Positions 34,002 to 43,459 of a stretch of 64,000 nt of DNA are shown here, one piece after another. The translations under genes were made by a program, and so were the position numbers. Each line of letters starts with the position of its first letter. The stretch's first letter is position 1. Below the pieces are notes generated by a model, which worked only from the letters and a program-made list of their open reading frames with translations, made no database searches and was not told where the DNA came from. Origin of the DNA: Brumimicrobium sp041655765. GTDB taxonomy: Bacteria > Bacteroidota > Bacteroidia > Flavobacteriales_D > Crocinitomicaceae. The DNA lies in contig JBBAEU010000012.1 of assembly GCA_041655765.1 (NCBI GenBank), positions 19,970-83,969 on the forward strand. The letters run 5' to 3'.

Positions 34002-35636
34002 CTACATCATTCCAGGCATTCCTCCTTGCATTCCTACGGGCATTGCTGGTGCATCTTCTTCAGGTTCATCGACAATCACACATTCGGTTGTCAACAACAT
34101 TGAAGCAATAGACGCTGCGTTTTCGATTGCGATTCGAGTTACTTTGGTTGGATCTAAAACTCCAGATTTCTGCAAATCCTCAAATTTATCAGTTCTTGCA
34201 TTATATCCGAAATCACCCTTTCCGTCTTTTACTTTTTGAACAATAATTGCTCCTTCCGAACCAGCATTTTTAACAATTTGACGTAAAGGCTCTTCAATTG
34301 CACGTTTTACAATTTCAATTCCAGTTGTTTCGTCGTCATTGGCTCCTTTTAGCTTGTTAAGTGCAGGAATCGTTCTTATGAAAGCAACTCCACCGCCAGG
34401 AATTACACCTTCTTCAACAGCTGCACGTGTAGCTGCAAGTGCGTCATCCACTCGATCTTTCTTTTCTTTCATTTCGACTTCTGAGGCTGCACCAACATAA
34501 AGGACAGCGACACCACCAGCTAACTTCGCTAAACGCTCTTGCATTTTTTCTTTGTCATAGTCAGACGTTGAAGTTTCAATTTGTGCTCTAATCTGAGCTA
34601 CGCGTTCTTTAATTGCTTTTTTATCTCCTCCTCCATTAACTATGGTTGTGTTATCTTTATCAACTTCGACTTTTTCGGCTTTTCCTAACATTTCAATTGA
34701 AGCAGTCTCTAAAGAAAGTCCTTTCTCTTCAGAAATTACTTGTCCACCTGTTAAAATTGCGATATCTTCTAACATGGCTTTTCTTCTATCTCCAAAACCT
34801 GGTGCTTTTACAGCGGCAACTTTTAGTGAACCCCTGATTCTGTTTACCACCAATGTTGTCAAAGCTTCGCCGTCGATATCTTCAGCGATAATTAAAAGTG
34901 GACTACCCGATTGAGCAACTGGCTCCAAAACAGGTAACAAATCTTTCATATTACTGATTTTCTTATCTGTAATCAAAATATACGGAGAATCAAATTCAGT
35001 AATCATCTTCTCAGTATTTGTTACAAAGTAAGGAGACAAATACCCACGATCGAATTGCATTCCTTCAACAGTTTTCACCTCTGTATCGATACCTTTAGCT
35101 TCTTCAACAGTAATTACTCCATCGTTTCCAACAACTTTCATTGCCTCAGCGATAAGTGAGCCTATTTCCTCGTCATTATTTGCTGAAATTGAAGCAATTT
35201 GCTTGATTTTATTGTTATCAGTTCCAACATCTTTAGACAGCTTTTTTAATTCTGAAACAATTGTTTTTACTGCTTTATCAATTCCTCTTTTAATATCCAT
35301 TGGATTTGCTCCTGCCGTAACGTTTTTAAGTCCCGTAGTGATTATTGCTTGAGCCAATACAGTTGCAGTTGTCGTTCCATCTCCCGCTACATCTCCAGTT
35401 TTTGAAGCAACTTCTTTCACCATTTGAGCTCCCATATTTTCAAGTTCGTCTTTCAGTTCAATTTCTTTTGCTACCGAAACACCATCCTTTGTTACATGAG
35501 GTGCACCAAACTTTTTACTCAAAACAACATTTCTTCCTTTCGGTCCTAATGTTACTTTTACTGCATTCGCGAGGGCATCAACTCCTTTTTTAAGTCCCTC
35601 TCTTGCTTTTTCATCAAAAATTATTTCTTTTGCCAT
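34002..35636 (-). CDS. groEL: chaperonin GroEL
   Basis: 544 residues, standard length. KFGAPHVTKDGVSVAKEIEL, AGDGTTTATVLAQAI (ATPase site) and DDALAATRAAVEEGVIPGGG in pieces are GroEL signatures; the C-terminus is the usual Gly/Met-rich tail (MQGGMPGMM). It forms the double-ring folding chamber with GroES encoded 15 bp upstream. No CIRCE operator was found upstream of the pair. Confidence 0.98.
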   Translation of the reverse strand: MAKEIIFDEKAREGLKKGVDALANAVKVTLGPKGRNVVLSKKFGAPHVTKDGVSVAKEIELKDELENMGAQMVKEVASKTGDVAGDGTTTATVLAQAIITTGLKNVTAGANPMDIKRGIDKAVKTIVSELKKLSKDVGTDNNKIKQIASISANNDEEIGSLIAEAMKVVGNDGVITVEEAKGIDTEVKTVEGMQFDRGYLSPYFVTNTEKMITEFDSPYILITDKKISNMKDLLPVLEPVAQSGSPLLIIAEDIDGEALTTLVVNRIRGSLKVAAVKAPGFGDRRKAMLEDIAILTGGQVISEEKGLSLETASIEMLGKAEKVEVDKDNTTIVNGGGDKKAIKERVAQIRAQIETSTSDYDKEKMQERLAKLAGGVAVLYVGAASEVEMKEKKDRVDDALAATRAAVEEGVIPGGGVAFIRTIPALNKLKGANDDETTGIEIVKRAIEEPLRQIVKNAGSEGAIIVQKVKDGKGDFGYNARTDKFEDLQKSGVLDPTKVTRIAIENAASIASMLLTTECVIVDEPEEDAPAMPVGMQGGMPGMM

Positions 35637-35651
35637 CTGCTTTAATTTTAA

Positions 35652-35927
35652 TTATTTAAAGATTCCATATATATCGGATTCTTTCATGATTAAATGTTTT
35701 TTACCATCAATTTTGATCTCAGTTCCTGAATATTGTCCGTATAAAACAATATCACCTTTTTTTACTGTCATGGGTTCATCTTTTTTTCCATTTCCAACAG
35801 CGACTACTGTTCCTTGAAGCGGTTTTTCTTTAGCTGTATCAGGGATGTAGATTCCTCCCGCTGTTTTTTCTTCTGCTGCAATCGGTTCGATTAACACACG
35901 ATCTGCTAACGGTTTAAATGTTGACAT
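35652..35927 (-). CDS. groES: co-chaperonin GroES
   Basis: 91 residues. PLADRVLIEPIAAEEKTAGG carries the mobile loop, followed by GTVVAVGNGKK and GDIVLYGQYSGTEI, the GroES fold. Starts the groES-groEL operon. The upstream region lacks a TAnnTTTG box and lacks CIRCE, so its control signal is not obvious from sequence. Confidence 0.97.
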   Translation of the reverse strand: MSTFKPLADRVLIEPIAAEEKTAGGIYIPDTAKEKPLQGTVVAVGNGKKDEPMTVKKGDIVLYGQYSGTEIKIDGKKHLIMKESDIYGIFK

Positions 35928-36036
35928 TTTGATATGATTTAAATTAATTAAATTAAAAATTCTACATTCACCATTTTACCAATTCTGTGCCAATCCACAT
36001 TAAGTGAGTTTTTGTCAGTAAAACTAGGTTTATAAT

Positions 36037-36076
36037 AAAAAAATGTCAGTACATAGTGACATACTGACATTTTTTT
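36037..36076 (-). terminator. strong terminator after secG
   Basis: AAAAAAATGTCAGTA and TACTGACATTTTTTT form a perfect 15-bp stem with a 10-nt loop and T-runs on both strands. It separates the miaB-secG operon from groESL, 19 bp beyond the secG stop. Confidence 0.88.
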
Positions 36077-36095
36077 AATTTTATTTTCTGATATT

Positions 36096-36419
36096 CTATT
36101 CGCCTAGTTCGCTACCACCTTGTAGGTCATTGCCACCTTGGTTAACAGGCTGTTCTGTTTGTGGAGCGACATCATCTTGTGTTGGCACGTATGTAGGTGT
36201 GCTGTACATCAAAGTCATAGCAATACTCAATACTCCGATTGTTGCTGCTAAGCTCCAAGTAGCATTTTCTATAAACTTATTGGTTTGCTTTACACCTCCG
36301 AGTTGTTGTGCTGAACCAAAGTCAGTAGAAAATCCACCTCCTTTTGGATTTTGCATTAAAACCAACAAAATGAGCAAAATACTAGCTATAACAATAATTA
36401 CCGTTAAAAAAGTTCCCAT
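36096..36419 (-). CDS. secG: preprotein translocase subunit SecG
   Basis: 107 residues with two membrane helices (about 4-22 and 50-70). LLVLMQNPKGGGFSTDFGSAQQ between them is the SecG signature. The C-terminal tail is polar (Gln/Asn/Gly-rich). SecG assists SecYEG during Sec export. Last gene of the miaB operon; 10 bp after the TPR-protein gene. Confidence 0.92.
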   Translation of the reverse strand: MGTFLTVIIVIASILLILLVLMQNPKGGGFSTDFGSAQQLGGVKQTNKFIENATWSLAATIGVLSIAMTLMYSTPTYVPTQDDVAPQTEQPVNQGGNDLQGGSELGE

Positions 36420-36429
36420 ATTTAATTTA

Positions 36430-37464
36430 TTAATTTAATTTTCTTTTTAGTGATTCAATTTGAAGTGCAAAGAAACTCTTTTTTTCTGGAATAATCAACA
36501 TTAATTTCTGATAAGCTTCAATTGCTTTTGGAAAATTCCCTTGCGCAGCATAAATTTTAGCTAAGGTTTCTGTAACGACAATCCTTGATTCATCAAGGCT
36601 TTCCTTGGCTTTTTTAATTGGAGAGAAGAATTCTGGTTTTCTTTTTACAACATGAATATTTTTTTTCTCAGATTGGATTTTTGAAGTATTTTCTTCAAGT
36701 ATTGGGCTTTTTTCATCATCTAGAAATGAACTCATCCATTCTGAAAATGATTTAGTAGCGGATAAATCTACCTGATTTTCCTCTTGAATAACGCCTTCAA
36801 CCTCATCTTCAAACGCTTGATTATCGGTTAAATCAAACTCAATTTCTGTAAAATCTCCTTCTCCAGTACTCCTTTTAGTGAATCTATCAAGTTTTAGTTC
36901 TTCTATCTCTTCATCTACGTCCAAAGAAATTGAAGAACTCACAGCATGAGATAATATTTGTTTTTCTAATTCGTCCAGCGTTTCTTTAGAAGTTTCATCC
37001 TTTTCTTCTTTAACCTGTGTTTCTTCAACCTCATCTTCGATTTTAACTTCAACTTTATCTTCGACAATCTCTATTTCTCTTTTACTTTCTTCTGGTTCAG
37101 TTTGAACAGACAAATCAAACACTGGTTTTTCATCAACAGATGTTGGCTTCTTCTCAATAGTAACTGACTCAGATTTATCTTCCTCAGTTAAAACCTCTTT
37201 TTGTTGAACAATTTCAGATTCATTTGTTGAGGTAGCTTGTATAAGATTATAAAGATTAACCCTATCAGGAATTCGATAAGCATAGTCGTTTAATTCTTTT
37301 TCGAAATCAACTTGATTATAAAGAGATGTACCCTTCAGAAGGAGTTGAGTAAACACCCCCGTGTATCCATACTTATCCGATAATGAGCGAAAATGCTCAA
37401 GATCAATCCTCTCTATCAACGAAGGATTCTGAATTTTTTCTGCTATTTCTTTAAAATTCAACAT
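36430..37464 (-). CDS. TPR-like protein with long acidic linker, unknown function
   Basis: 344 residues in three parts: an N-terminal helical domain (about 1-80, LEHFRSLSDKYGYTGVFTQLLL), a very acidic Glu/Lys/Val-rich linker (about 85-225), and a C-terminal helical region with a TPR-like helix pair (ETLAKIYAAQGNFPKAIEAYQKLMLIIP). No signal peptide, so cytoplasmic or membrane-peripheral. The start overlaps nothing but follows lptE with no gap, and secG follows. This order recurs in Flavobacteriales as I recall it; function unknown, scaffold or chaperone-like role is inference. Confidence 0.7.
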   Translation of the reverse strand: MLNFKEIAEKIQNPSLIERIDLEHFRSLSDKYGYTGVFTQLLLKGTSLYNQVDFEKELNDYAYRIPDRVNLYNLIQATSTNESEIVQQKEVLTEEDKSESVTIEKKPTSVDEKPVFDLSVQTEPEESKREIEIVEDKVEVKIEDEVEETQVKEEKDETSKETLDELEKQILSHAVSSSISLDVDEEIEELKLDRFTKRSTGEGDFTEIEFDLTDNQAFEDEVEGVIQEENQVDLSATKSFSEWMSSFLDDEKSPILEENTSKIQSEKKNIHVVKRKPEFFSPIKKAKESLDESRIVVTETLAKIYAAQGNFPKAIEAYQKLMLIIPEKKSFFALQIESLKRKLN

Positions 37465-37980
37465 CTACCAATTAGATAATAATTTATTAATTACATCTTG
37501 AACAATTTCTTCACTAATTGCCTCTAACAGTTGCTCTTGAATTGCACCAACATCTTGAGAAGCATCAAAATCGGCAAATCTTGCACTGCTTAGCTCCATG
37601 ATATCTTCTTCGGGTTCGTTTATAAAAATCTCGAAATTTGCTCTTATCGTCAATCTGTTTTTAACTTCACTTGAGTTATCCTGAAGGGATAAAGGAGTAA
37701 TTTGATAAGAAGACACAGTACCTGTTACTATTATTTGAGGGTTATCAGATTCATCTGAAACCAACCGAAGGCCGACCCTATTTTGAATTCCATCTTTTAC
37801 ATCTTCTGTAAGATTTGAGGCATAACTAATTGGTGCGTTAGAAGCTTTATTTTCAAATGTATTTACCATAAAGGTTTTCCATTCTGGTGGCACACTTCCA
37901 TCGCGAAACGAAATGCTTGAAGGCCAACACCCAGTTAAAACAGCTGATAAAATAATCAATATCCAAAATAGCTTCCTCAT
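37465..37980 (-). CDS. lptE: LptE-like LPS-assembly lipoprotein
   Basis: 171 residues with a lipoprotein signal (ILSAVLTGCWP, Cys near residue 18). The body is the beta-alpha fold of the LptE family: SISFRDGSVPPEWKTFMVNTF, partly quoted, then GIQNRVGLRLV, IIVTGTVSSYQITPLS and NRLTIRANFEIFI, ending with an amphipathic helix. LptE plugs the LptD barrel that inserts LPS in the outer leaflet. It lies between the sigma-54 activator and the TPR gene with 0-2 bp gaps. Confidence 0.8.
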   Translation of the reverse strand: MRKLFWILIILSAVLTGCWPSSISFRDGSVPPEWKTFMVNTFENKASNAPISYASNLTEDVKDGIQNRVGLRLVSDESDNPQIIVTGTVSSYQITPLSLQDNSSEVKNRLTIRANFEIFINEPEEDIMELSSARFADFDASQDVGAIQEQLLEAISEEIVQDVINKLLSNW

Positions 37981-37982
37981 GC

Positions 37983-39236
37983 TTACTTTAAGTTATACTC
38001 TTTAATCTTTCTATAGAGTGTTCTTTCAGAAATCCCTAATTCTTGAGCTGCATCTTTTCTTTTGCCGTTGTGTTTTTCAAGTGCTTTTTTTATAAATTCA
38101 ATTTCACGGTCTTCTAGCGACAATGACTCTTCAACTTCTACATGATCAAGAAAATCTCCATCTATAACAGTTATTTCTTCATCTTTAGCTTCATTTGTCG
38201 AAGATTCTGAGCCAGCAGAAAGCAATTTAGTTCGGTCATTACTATCAAAATCAGAATAAACTTTACTTAATAAATCTTGCTGCGAACCTGTTAAATTTAC
38301 TTCTTTTCCATTTAAGAGTTGAACGACCAACTTTTTAAGTTCATTCATATCTCTTTTCATATCAAAAAGGAATTTATAAATCAATTCTCTATCAGAAAAA
38401 GAGTTCTTTTCTTCACTAATATTCTCTATGGTCATTGGGAGTTGTGAAGGCATTTCAATTCTTGGAAGATAGGGCTTCAAATCTTCTGCTGAAATCTCTC
38501 TTTTATTTTCAATGATAGAAATTTGTTCAACTATATTTTTTAATTGCCTAATGTTTCCAGGAAAAGGATAGTTTTCCAACATGACTCTTGCATCATCATC
38601 TAGTTTTATAGCGGGCATTCTATATTTTTCTGCAAAATCAACTGAAAACTTCCTAAACAATAAGTAAATATCTTCTTTTCTTTCTCTTAAAGGTGGTAGA
38701 TGAATTGGAACTGTACTCAATCGATAAAGCAGATCTTCCCTAAACTTACCTTTTGCAATCGCTTCATTCATATTTTCATTGGTTGCAGCAACAACGCGAA
38801 CATCTGTTTTAATCATCTTTGAAGAACCAACACGCATAAACTCACCAGTTTCTAAAACCCTAAGAAGTCGAACCTGCGTTTGAAGGGGTAATTCAGCTAC
38901 TTCATCCAAAAATATTGTTCCTCCATCTGCTTCCTCAAAATAACCTTTTCGACTGCCTGTCGCTCCAGTAAAAGCACCTTTTTCATGACCAAATAACTCA
39001 GAGTCAATCGTTCCTTCTGGAATTGCTCCACAGTTTACCGCCACATAATTTCCATGTTTTCTTATACTTAGTTGATGGATTACTTGGGGAATGTTTTCTT
39101 TTCCTGTTCCACTTTCACCCGTAACCAAAACAGAAATATCTGTAGGAGCAACTTGAATAGCAACCTCCAATGCTCTGTTTAATCCAGGAGAGTTACCAAT
39201 AATTTCAAATCTTTGTTTTACTTGTTGAATGTCCAT
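37983..39236 (-). CDS. sigma-54-dependent enhancer-binding protein without receiver domain
   Basis: 417 residues from the ATG at 39236; the frame extends back to 39260, overlapping miaB, but MDIQQVKQRFEIIG is the more natural start. An AAA+ domain has Walker A LVTGESGTGKE, the sigma-54 contact loop GAFTGA, Walker B GGTIFLDEVAELP and the R-finger region. A variable linker leads to a C-terminal Fis-type HTH (RKDAAQELGISERTLYRKIKEY). There is no N-terminal receiver, GAF or PAS module, so activity is not set by a visible phosphorelay. Targets unknown. Confidence 0.9.
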   Translation of the reverse strand: MDIQQVKQRFEIIGNSPGLNRALEVAIQVAPTDISVLVTGESGTGKENIPQVIHQLSIRKHGNYVAVNCGAIPEGTIDSELFGHEKGAFTGATGSRKGYFEEADGGTIFLDEVAELPLQTQVRLLRVLETGEFMRVGSSKMIKTDVRVVAATNENMNEAIAKGKFREDLLYRLSTVPIHLPPLRERKEDIYLLFRKFSVDFAEKYRMPAIKLDDDARVMLENYPFPGNIRQLKNIVEQISIIENKREISAEDLKPYLPRIEMPSQLPMTIENISEEKNSFSDRELIYKFLFDMKRDMNELKKLVVQLLNGKEVNLTGSQQDLLSKVYSDFDSNDRTKLLSAGSESSTNEAKDEEITVIDGDFLDHVEVEESLSLEDREIEFIKKALEKHNGKRKDAAQELGISERTLYRKIKEYNLK

Positions 39237-39249
39237 CTTCTTTAGAGAT

Positions 39250-40677
39250 TTAGATATCAATGATTTCTCCTTTTAGTGTTTGTGAAGTACAATCAGTAAT
39301 TTTTACCATAACATACTCTCCCACTTTTGCATTTTTTCTATCAAAAATAACTTTTAAATTTCTATCCGTTCTCCCCATCATTTGGTCGTCAGACCTCCTT
39401 GATACAGATTCAATCAAAACCTCTTCAGTTTTTCCTATTTGAGCTTGATTCGCTAACAAACTATGTTCATGTTGTAGCTGTATAATTTCCTCTAATCGTC
39501 GTTGTTTCACATCTTCAGGAACGTCGTCTTCGTATTTTCTGTCTGCAAGCGTTTTAGGTCGAACAGAATACTTATACATATATGCATTATCGTACTTTAC
39601 TTCTCTCATCAAAGAAAGTGTTTCTTGATGTTCTTCCTCCGTTTCACCACAAAAGCCAGAAATTGTATCTGTTGTGATTCCACAGTCAGGAATAATTCTG
39701 TTGATAGCCTCAATCCTATTCATATACCATTCACGCGTATAATTTCTATTCATCCTATTTAAACAAGAAGAACTACCCGATTGTACAGGCAAATGAATAT
39801 AATTACAGATGTTTTTATAATCCCGAATAGCATAGAGTACATCATCCGTCATATCTTTTGGATGAGAAGTTGAAAAACGAACCCTTAATTTAGGATTAAC
39901 CTCTGCCACCATTCTTAATAGCTCTGCAAAGCCAACAGTCGGTTTTGTTTTATCTTTAATTTCTCCTTTGCTTGTCATATTCCAACGGTAAGAATTTACG
40001 TTTTGTCCTAAAAGAGTTACTTCTCTATAACCATTGTCATAAAGTTCTTGACATTCTCTAACAATTGTATGTGGATCTCTACTTCTTTCCCTTCCTCTTG
40101 TAAAAGGAACGACACAGAATGAACACATATTATCACAACCTCTCGTGATGCTAACAAAACCAGTAACTCCGTTTTTATCTAAACGAACTGGACTAATATC
40201 CGCGTACGTTTCATCTCTTGAAAGCAAAACATTTACAGCTTTTTGTCCACCTTCAACTTCACCAATTAACAATGGTAAACTTCTGTACGCATCAGGTCCT
40301 GCCACTATATCAACTAATTTCTCTTCTTCTAAAATTTGTTTCTTCAGACGTTCTGCCATACAACCCAACATACCAATAATCAAACCTGGGTTTTGCTTTT
40401 TAATTTTATTAAATTGAGCCAAACGGTTTCTAACAGATTGTTCAGCTTTATCTCTCACAGCACAGGTATTAATTAAGATTAAATCTGCCTCTTCAAAATC
40501 TTGCGTTGTTGAATAACCATCGTTCGATAAGATTGAAGCTACCACTTCACTATCTGAAAAATTCATAGCACAACCATAACTTTCCAAATAAAGTTTTTTA
40601 TCACTTCCTTTATAATTAAGTGTTAAAGCTTCTCCTTGCCTACTCTCATCATGATTCTTTGTTAAAATATTGTCCAT
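39250..40677 (-). CDS. miaB: tRNA-2-methylthio-N6-dimethylallyladenosine synthase MiaB
   Basis: 475 residues. The N-terminal UPF0004 domain binds an auxiliary 4Fe-4S cluster through the Cys in ESYGCAMNFSDSE, LINTCAVRDKAE and MLGCMAER. The radical-SAM triad is CDNMCSFCVVPF. A C-terminal TRAM domain (about 410-475) binds tRNA. MiaB methylthiolates i6A37 of tRNAs reading UNN codons. First gene of the operon to secG, with a complete promoter upstream. Confidence 0.95.
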   Translation of the reverse strand: MDNILTKNHDESRQGEALTLNYKGSDKKLYLESYGCAMNFSDSEVVASILSNDGYSTTQDFEEADLILINTCAVRDKAEQSVRNRLAQFNKIKKQNPGLIIGMLGCMAERLKKQILEEEKLVDIVAGPDAYRSLPLLIGEVEGGQKAVNVLLSRDETYADISPVRLDKNGVTGFVSITRGCDNMCSFCVVPFTRGRERSRDPHTIVRECQELYDNGYREVTLLGQNVNSYRWNMTSKGEIKDKTKPTVGFAELLRMVAEVNPKLRVRFSTSHPKDMTDDVLYAIRDYKNICNYIHLPVQSGSSSCLNRMNRNYTREWYMNRIEAINRIIPDCGITTDTISGFCGETEEEHQETLSLMREVKYDNAYMYKYSVRPKTLADRKYEDDVPEDVKQRRLEEIIQLQHEHSLLANQAQIGKTEEVLIESVSRRSDDQMMGRTDRNLKVIFDRKNAKVGEYVMVKITDCTSQTLKGEIIDI

Positions 40678-40709
40678 TGACTATAAAATTTCATTTTTAA
40701 ATTAGTTGA

Positions 40710-40740
40710 CAAATATACCATTTCTTATTAAGGTGTCAAA
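40710..40740 (-). promoter_or_regulatory. full Bacteroidetes promoter of the miaB-secG operon
   Basis: On the minus strand TTTG (40740-40737), a 19-nt spacer and TATATTTG (40717-40710) match TTTG/19-21/TAnnTTTG exactly. The miaB ATG follows 32 nt later. Confidence 0.7.
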
Positions 40741-40861
40741 ATGTCAGTGATTAAATTATATTAATTCTGGTAAAAAAGCGATTTTCAGAAGACTTAACAG
40801 GGTATTTAGAAGAAAAATCCGACATTTTAATAAACAATAAACAACCAAATTTCGTTTAAAG

Positions 40862-40893
40862 TTTGTATTTCGTATTTATTTAGATTTATTTTG
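40862..40893 (+). promoter_or_regulatory. possible promoter of topA
   Basis: TTTG (40862-40865), 21 nt, then TATTTTG (40887-40893), one base short of TAnnTTTG. The ATG at 40928 lies 34 nt downstream. Confidence 0.35.
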
Positions 40894-40927
40894 CAAGCAC
40901 TTTCGTTGAAAGCCAAAAATTTATACT

Positions 40928-43453
40928 ATGTCAAAAAATTTAGTTATTGTTGAGTCACCAGCAAAGGCAAAAACCATTGAAAAATATCTTGGAAAAGACT
41001 TTAAAGTCATGTCTAGCTATGGACATATTCGTGATTTAACACAAAGTGGAATGTCAATAGATATTGAAAATGATTTTAAACCTGAATATGAGATTACAGC
41101 GACCAAAAAACTGATTGATTCATTAAAAAAAGAAGTTAAAAATTCGGATACAGTTTGGCTAGCAACGGATGAAGACCGTGAAGGTGAAGCTATTTCATGG
41201 CATTTATATGAGGCACTCAACTTAAAAAATAAAGACACAAAACGAATTACTTTTAACGAAATCACAAAGCCTGCAGTTTTAAATGCAATTGAAAACCCTA
41301 GAGAAATTGACAAAAATTTAGTTGATGCCCAACAAGCACGAAGGGTATTAGACAGACTTGTAGGATTCGAGCTTTCTCCTTTATTATGGAGAAGAGTTAA
41401 ACCTGGCTTATCTGCTGGAAGAGTTCAGTCTGTTGCTGTACGATTACTGGTTGAGAGGGAACGAGAGATTAATAACTTCATTCCAGAAAACTTTTATAGA
41501 GTAAAAGGAGAGTTCTCAGATGGAAAAGACAAACTTTCCGCCACTTTATCAGAAAATCTTAAAGAAGAAAAGGAGGTAAAAGACTTCTTAGAAAAAAGTA
41601 AATCTGCAGATTTTGAGGTTTTAGACGTTGAGAAAAAACCAATCAAACGAAACCCCAGTGCACCTTTTACAACTTCGACTTTACAACAACAAGCCAGCTT
41701 AAAGCTCGGTTTTAGTGTCTCAAGAACGATGAGAATTGCACAGAGTTTATATGAAGCGGGACATATTACTTATATGAGAACGGATAGTATAAATCTTTCT
41801 AAAACAGCAATAGATGCTGCAAAAGATGCCATTGTTAAGAATTATGGTGCAAGATACAGCAATCCTAAAAACTATAAAACCAAGAATAAAGGTGCTCAAG
41901 AAGCCCACGAAGCAATTCGTCCTACAAACTTTTTAGCACAAACAATAAAAGGAACAAGCGACGAACAAAAGCTGTATGATTTGATTTGGAAAAGAAGTAT
42001 CGCATCCCAAATGAGTCCTGCAGATTTAGAGCGTACAATTATTAAAATAGGTACATCAAATATTAAACACAAATTTATTGCAGAAGGAGAAATTATCAAA
42101 TTTGATGGATTCTTAAAAGTTTACCTAGACTCTAAAATTGAGGACGATGATGAGGACAATGCTACTGAAGGACTTCTTCCTGATATAAAAGTAGGAACCA
42201 AATTAAAAACAGATGTTATTACAGCTACTGAGCGCTTTACACGTCCCCCAGCAAGATATGTAGAAGCATCTTTGGTTAAACAATTGGAAGAACTTGGAAT
42301 TGGAAGACCTTCTACCTATGCACCAACCATTGATACAATCCAAAAGCGCGGTTATGTAGAGAAATTACAACGTGATGGTACAGAAAGAAATTATAAAGTA
42401 TATACTTTAATAGATAATAAAATCACAAACGAAGTTAATACTGAAATAACTGGACGCGACAGTAAAAAGTTATCGCCTACAGATATTGGTATTATTGTTA
42501 CCGATTTCTTAATTGAACATTTTGGCGATATTCTAAATTATAATTTCACTGCCAAAGTTGAACAAGAGTTTGACGAAATTGCAGAAGGACTAGAAGAATG
42601 GACGGAGATGATTCGTCGATTTTACAATCCTTTCCACGATTCAATAGAATATACTTTAGAAAATGCTCAACATGCAAATGGCGAAAGATTATTAGGAAAA
42701 CACCCAGAAACAGGAGAAGAAGTCATTGTAAGAATGGGGAAATATGGGCCAATTGCACAAATTGGAAGTAATGAAGGCAATAAGAAAGCTCAATATGCTA
42801 GTCTTGGACCTTTACAATCCCTTGAAACAATTACACTCGAAGAAGCATTGGAATTGTTTAAAATCCCTTTTGACTTACAAGAATACAAAGATCAACCAAT
42901 CACTGTTGCAACGGGCAGGTATGGTGCTTACATCAAATGGGGGAACACAAACATTTCAATTCCTAAAAATGAAGACCCACTATCTGTTGACCAAGAGCGA
43001 GCAATCGAGTTGATAGAGGAGAAAATTAAACTAGATGCCCCAATTGGCGAGTATAAAGGCCATGGAATCACAAAAGGCAAAGGGCGATTTGGACCATTTA
43101 TAAAATGGAATGATATGTTTATAAACGTTCCGAAAGCCTATGATTTTGATAATCTTTCTCTTAAAGAAATGGAAGAACTTATTGACAAAAAAGTAGAGAA
43201 AGAGGCCAACCGTTATATTTTAAGATTTCCAGAAGAAAATATCTCAGTAGAAAATGGAAGATGGGGACCTTTCATTCGATTCGGAAAAATATCTGTCAAT
43301 CCAGGTAAAAAAGAGAACGGCGAAAAATATTTAGCAGAAGATTTTAAAGCTATGACTTTAGAAGATGTTCTTAAAATAGTAGAATCCGTGAAGCCTGAAT
43401 TAATTAAAAAGAAGAAGACCACAAAGACTAAGGCTAAGACCAAGAAAAAATAA
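40928..43453 (+). CDS. topA: DNA topoisomerase I (type IA)
   Basis: 841 residues. The N-terminal Toprim domain has LVIVESPAKAKTIEKYLG and the metal-binding ATDEDREGEAISWHL; the catalytic Tyr lies in GHITYMRTDSINLS; GIGRPSTYAPTID is also conserved. The C-terminal third holds repeated topo-C modules (GRYGAYIKWG, GRFGPFIKW, GRWGPFIRFG) in place of zinc fingers and ends in a Lys-rich tail (KKKKTTKTKAKTKKK). It relaxes negative supercoils. The arginase-fold gene follows after 6 bp. Confidence 0.96.
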   Translation: MSKNLVIVESPAKAKTIEKYLGKDFKVMSSYGHIRDLTQSGMSIDIENDFKPEYEITATKKLIDSLKKEVKNSDTVWLATDEDREGEAISWHLYEALNLKNKDTKRITFNEITKPAVLNAIENPREIDKNLVDAQQARRVLDRLVGFELSPLLWRRVKPGLSAGRVQSVAVRLLVEREREINNFIPENFYRVKGEFSDGKDKLSATLSENLKEEKEVKDFLEKSKSADFEVLDVEKKPIKRNPSAPFTTSTLQQQASLKLGFSVSRTMRIAQSLYEAGHITYMRTDSINLSKTAIDAAKDAIVKNYGARYSNPKNYKTKNKGAQEAHEAIRPTNFLAQTIKGTSDEQKLYDLIWKRSIASQMSPADLERTIIKIGTSNIKHKFIAEGEIIKFDGFLKVYLDSKIEDDDEDNATEGLLPDIKVGTKLKTDVITATERFTRPPARYVEASLVKQLEELGIGRPSTYAPTIDTIQKRGYVEKLQRDGTERNYKVYTLIDNKITNEVNTEITGRDSKKLSPTDIGIIVTDFLIEHFGDILNYNFTAKVEQEFDEIAEGLEEWTEMIRRFYNPFHDSIEYTLENAQHANGERLLGKHPETGEEVIVRMGKYGPIAQIGSNEGNKKAQYASLGPLQSLETITLEEALELFKIPFDLQEYKDQPITVATGRYGAYIKWGNTNISIPKNEDPLSVDQERAIELIEEKIKLDAPIGEYKGHGITKGKGRFGPFIKWNDMFINVPKAYDFDNLSLKEMEELIDKKVEKEANRYILRFPEENISVENGRWGPFIRFGKISVNPGKKENGEKYLAEDFKAMTLEDVLKIVESVKPELIKKKKTTKTKAKTKKK

Positions 43454-43459
43454 TGGTAT

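Noticed and set aside
35979..35993. TTGGCACAGAATTGG on the minus strand upstream of groES looks like a sigma-54 promoter.
   Set aside because: The -24 element TGGCAC is good but the -12 element reads TTGG at one base too short a spacing (TGGT at the correct spacing), and sigma-54 spacing is strict.
35928..36036. CIRCE operator (HrcA site) upstream of groES.
   Set aside because: No TTAGCACTC-N9-GAGTGCTAA or close variant is present.
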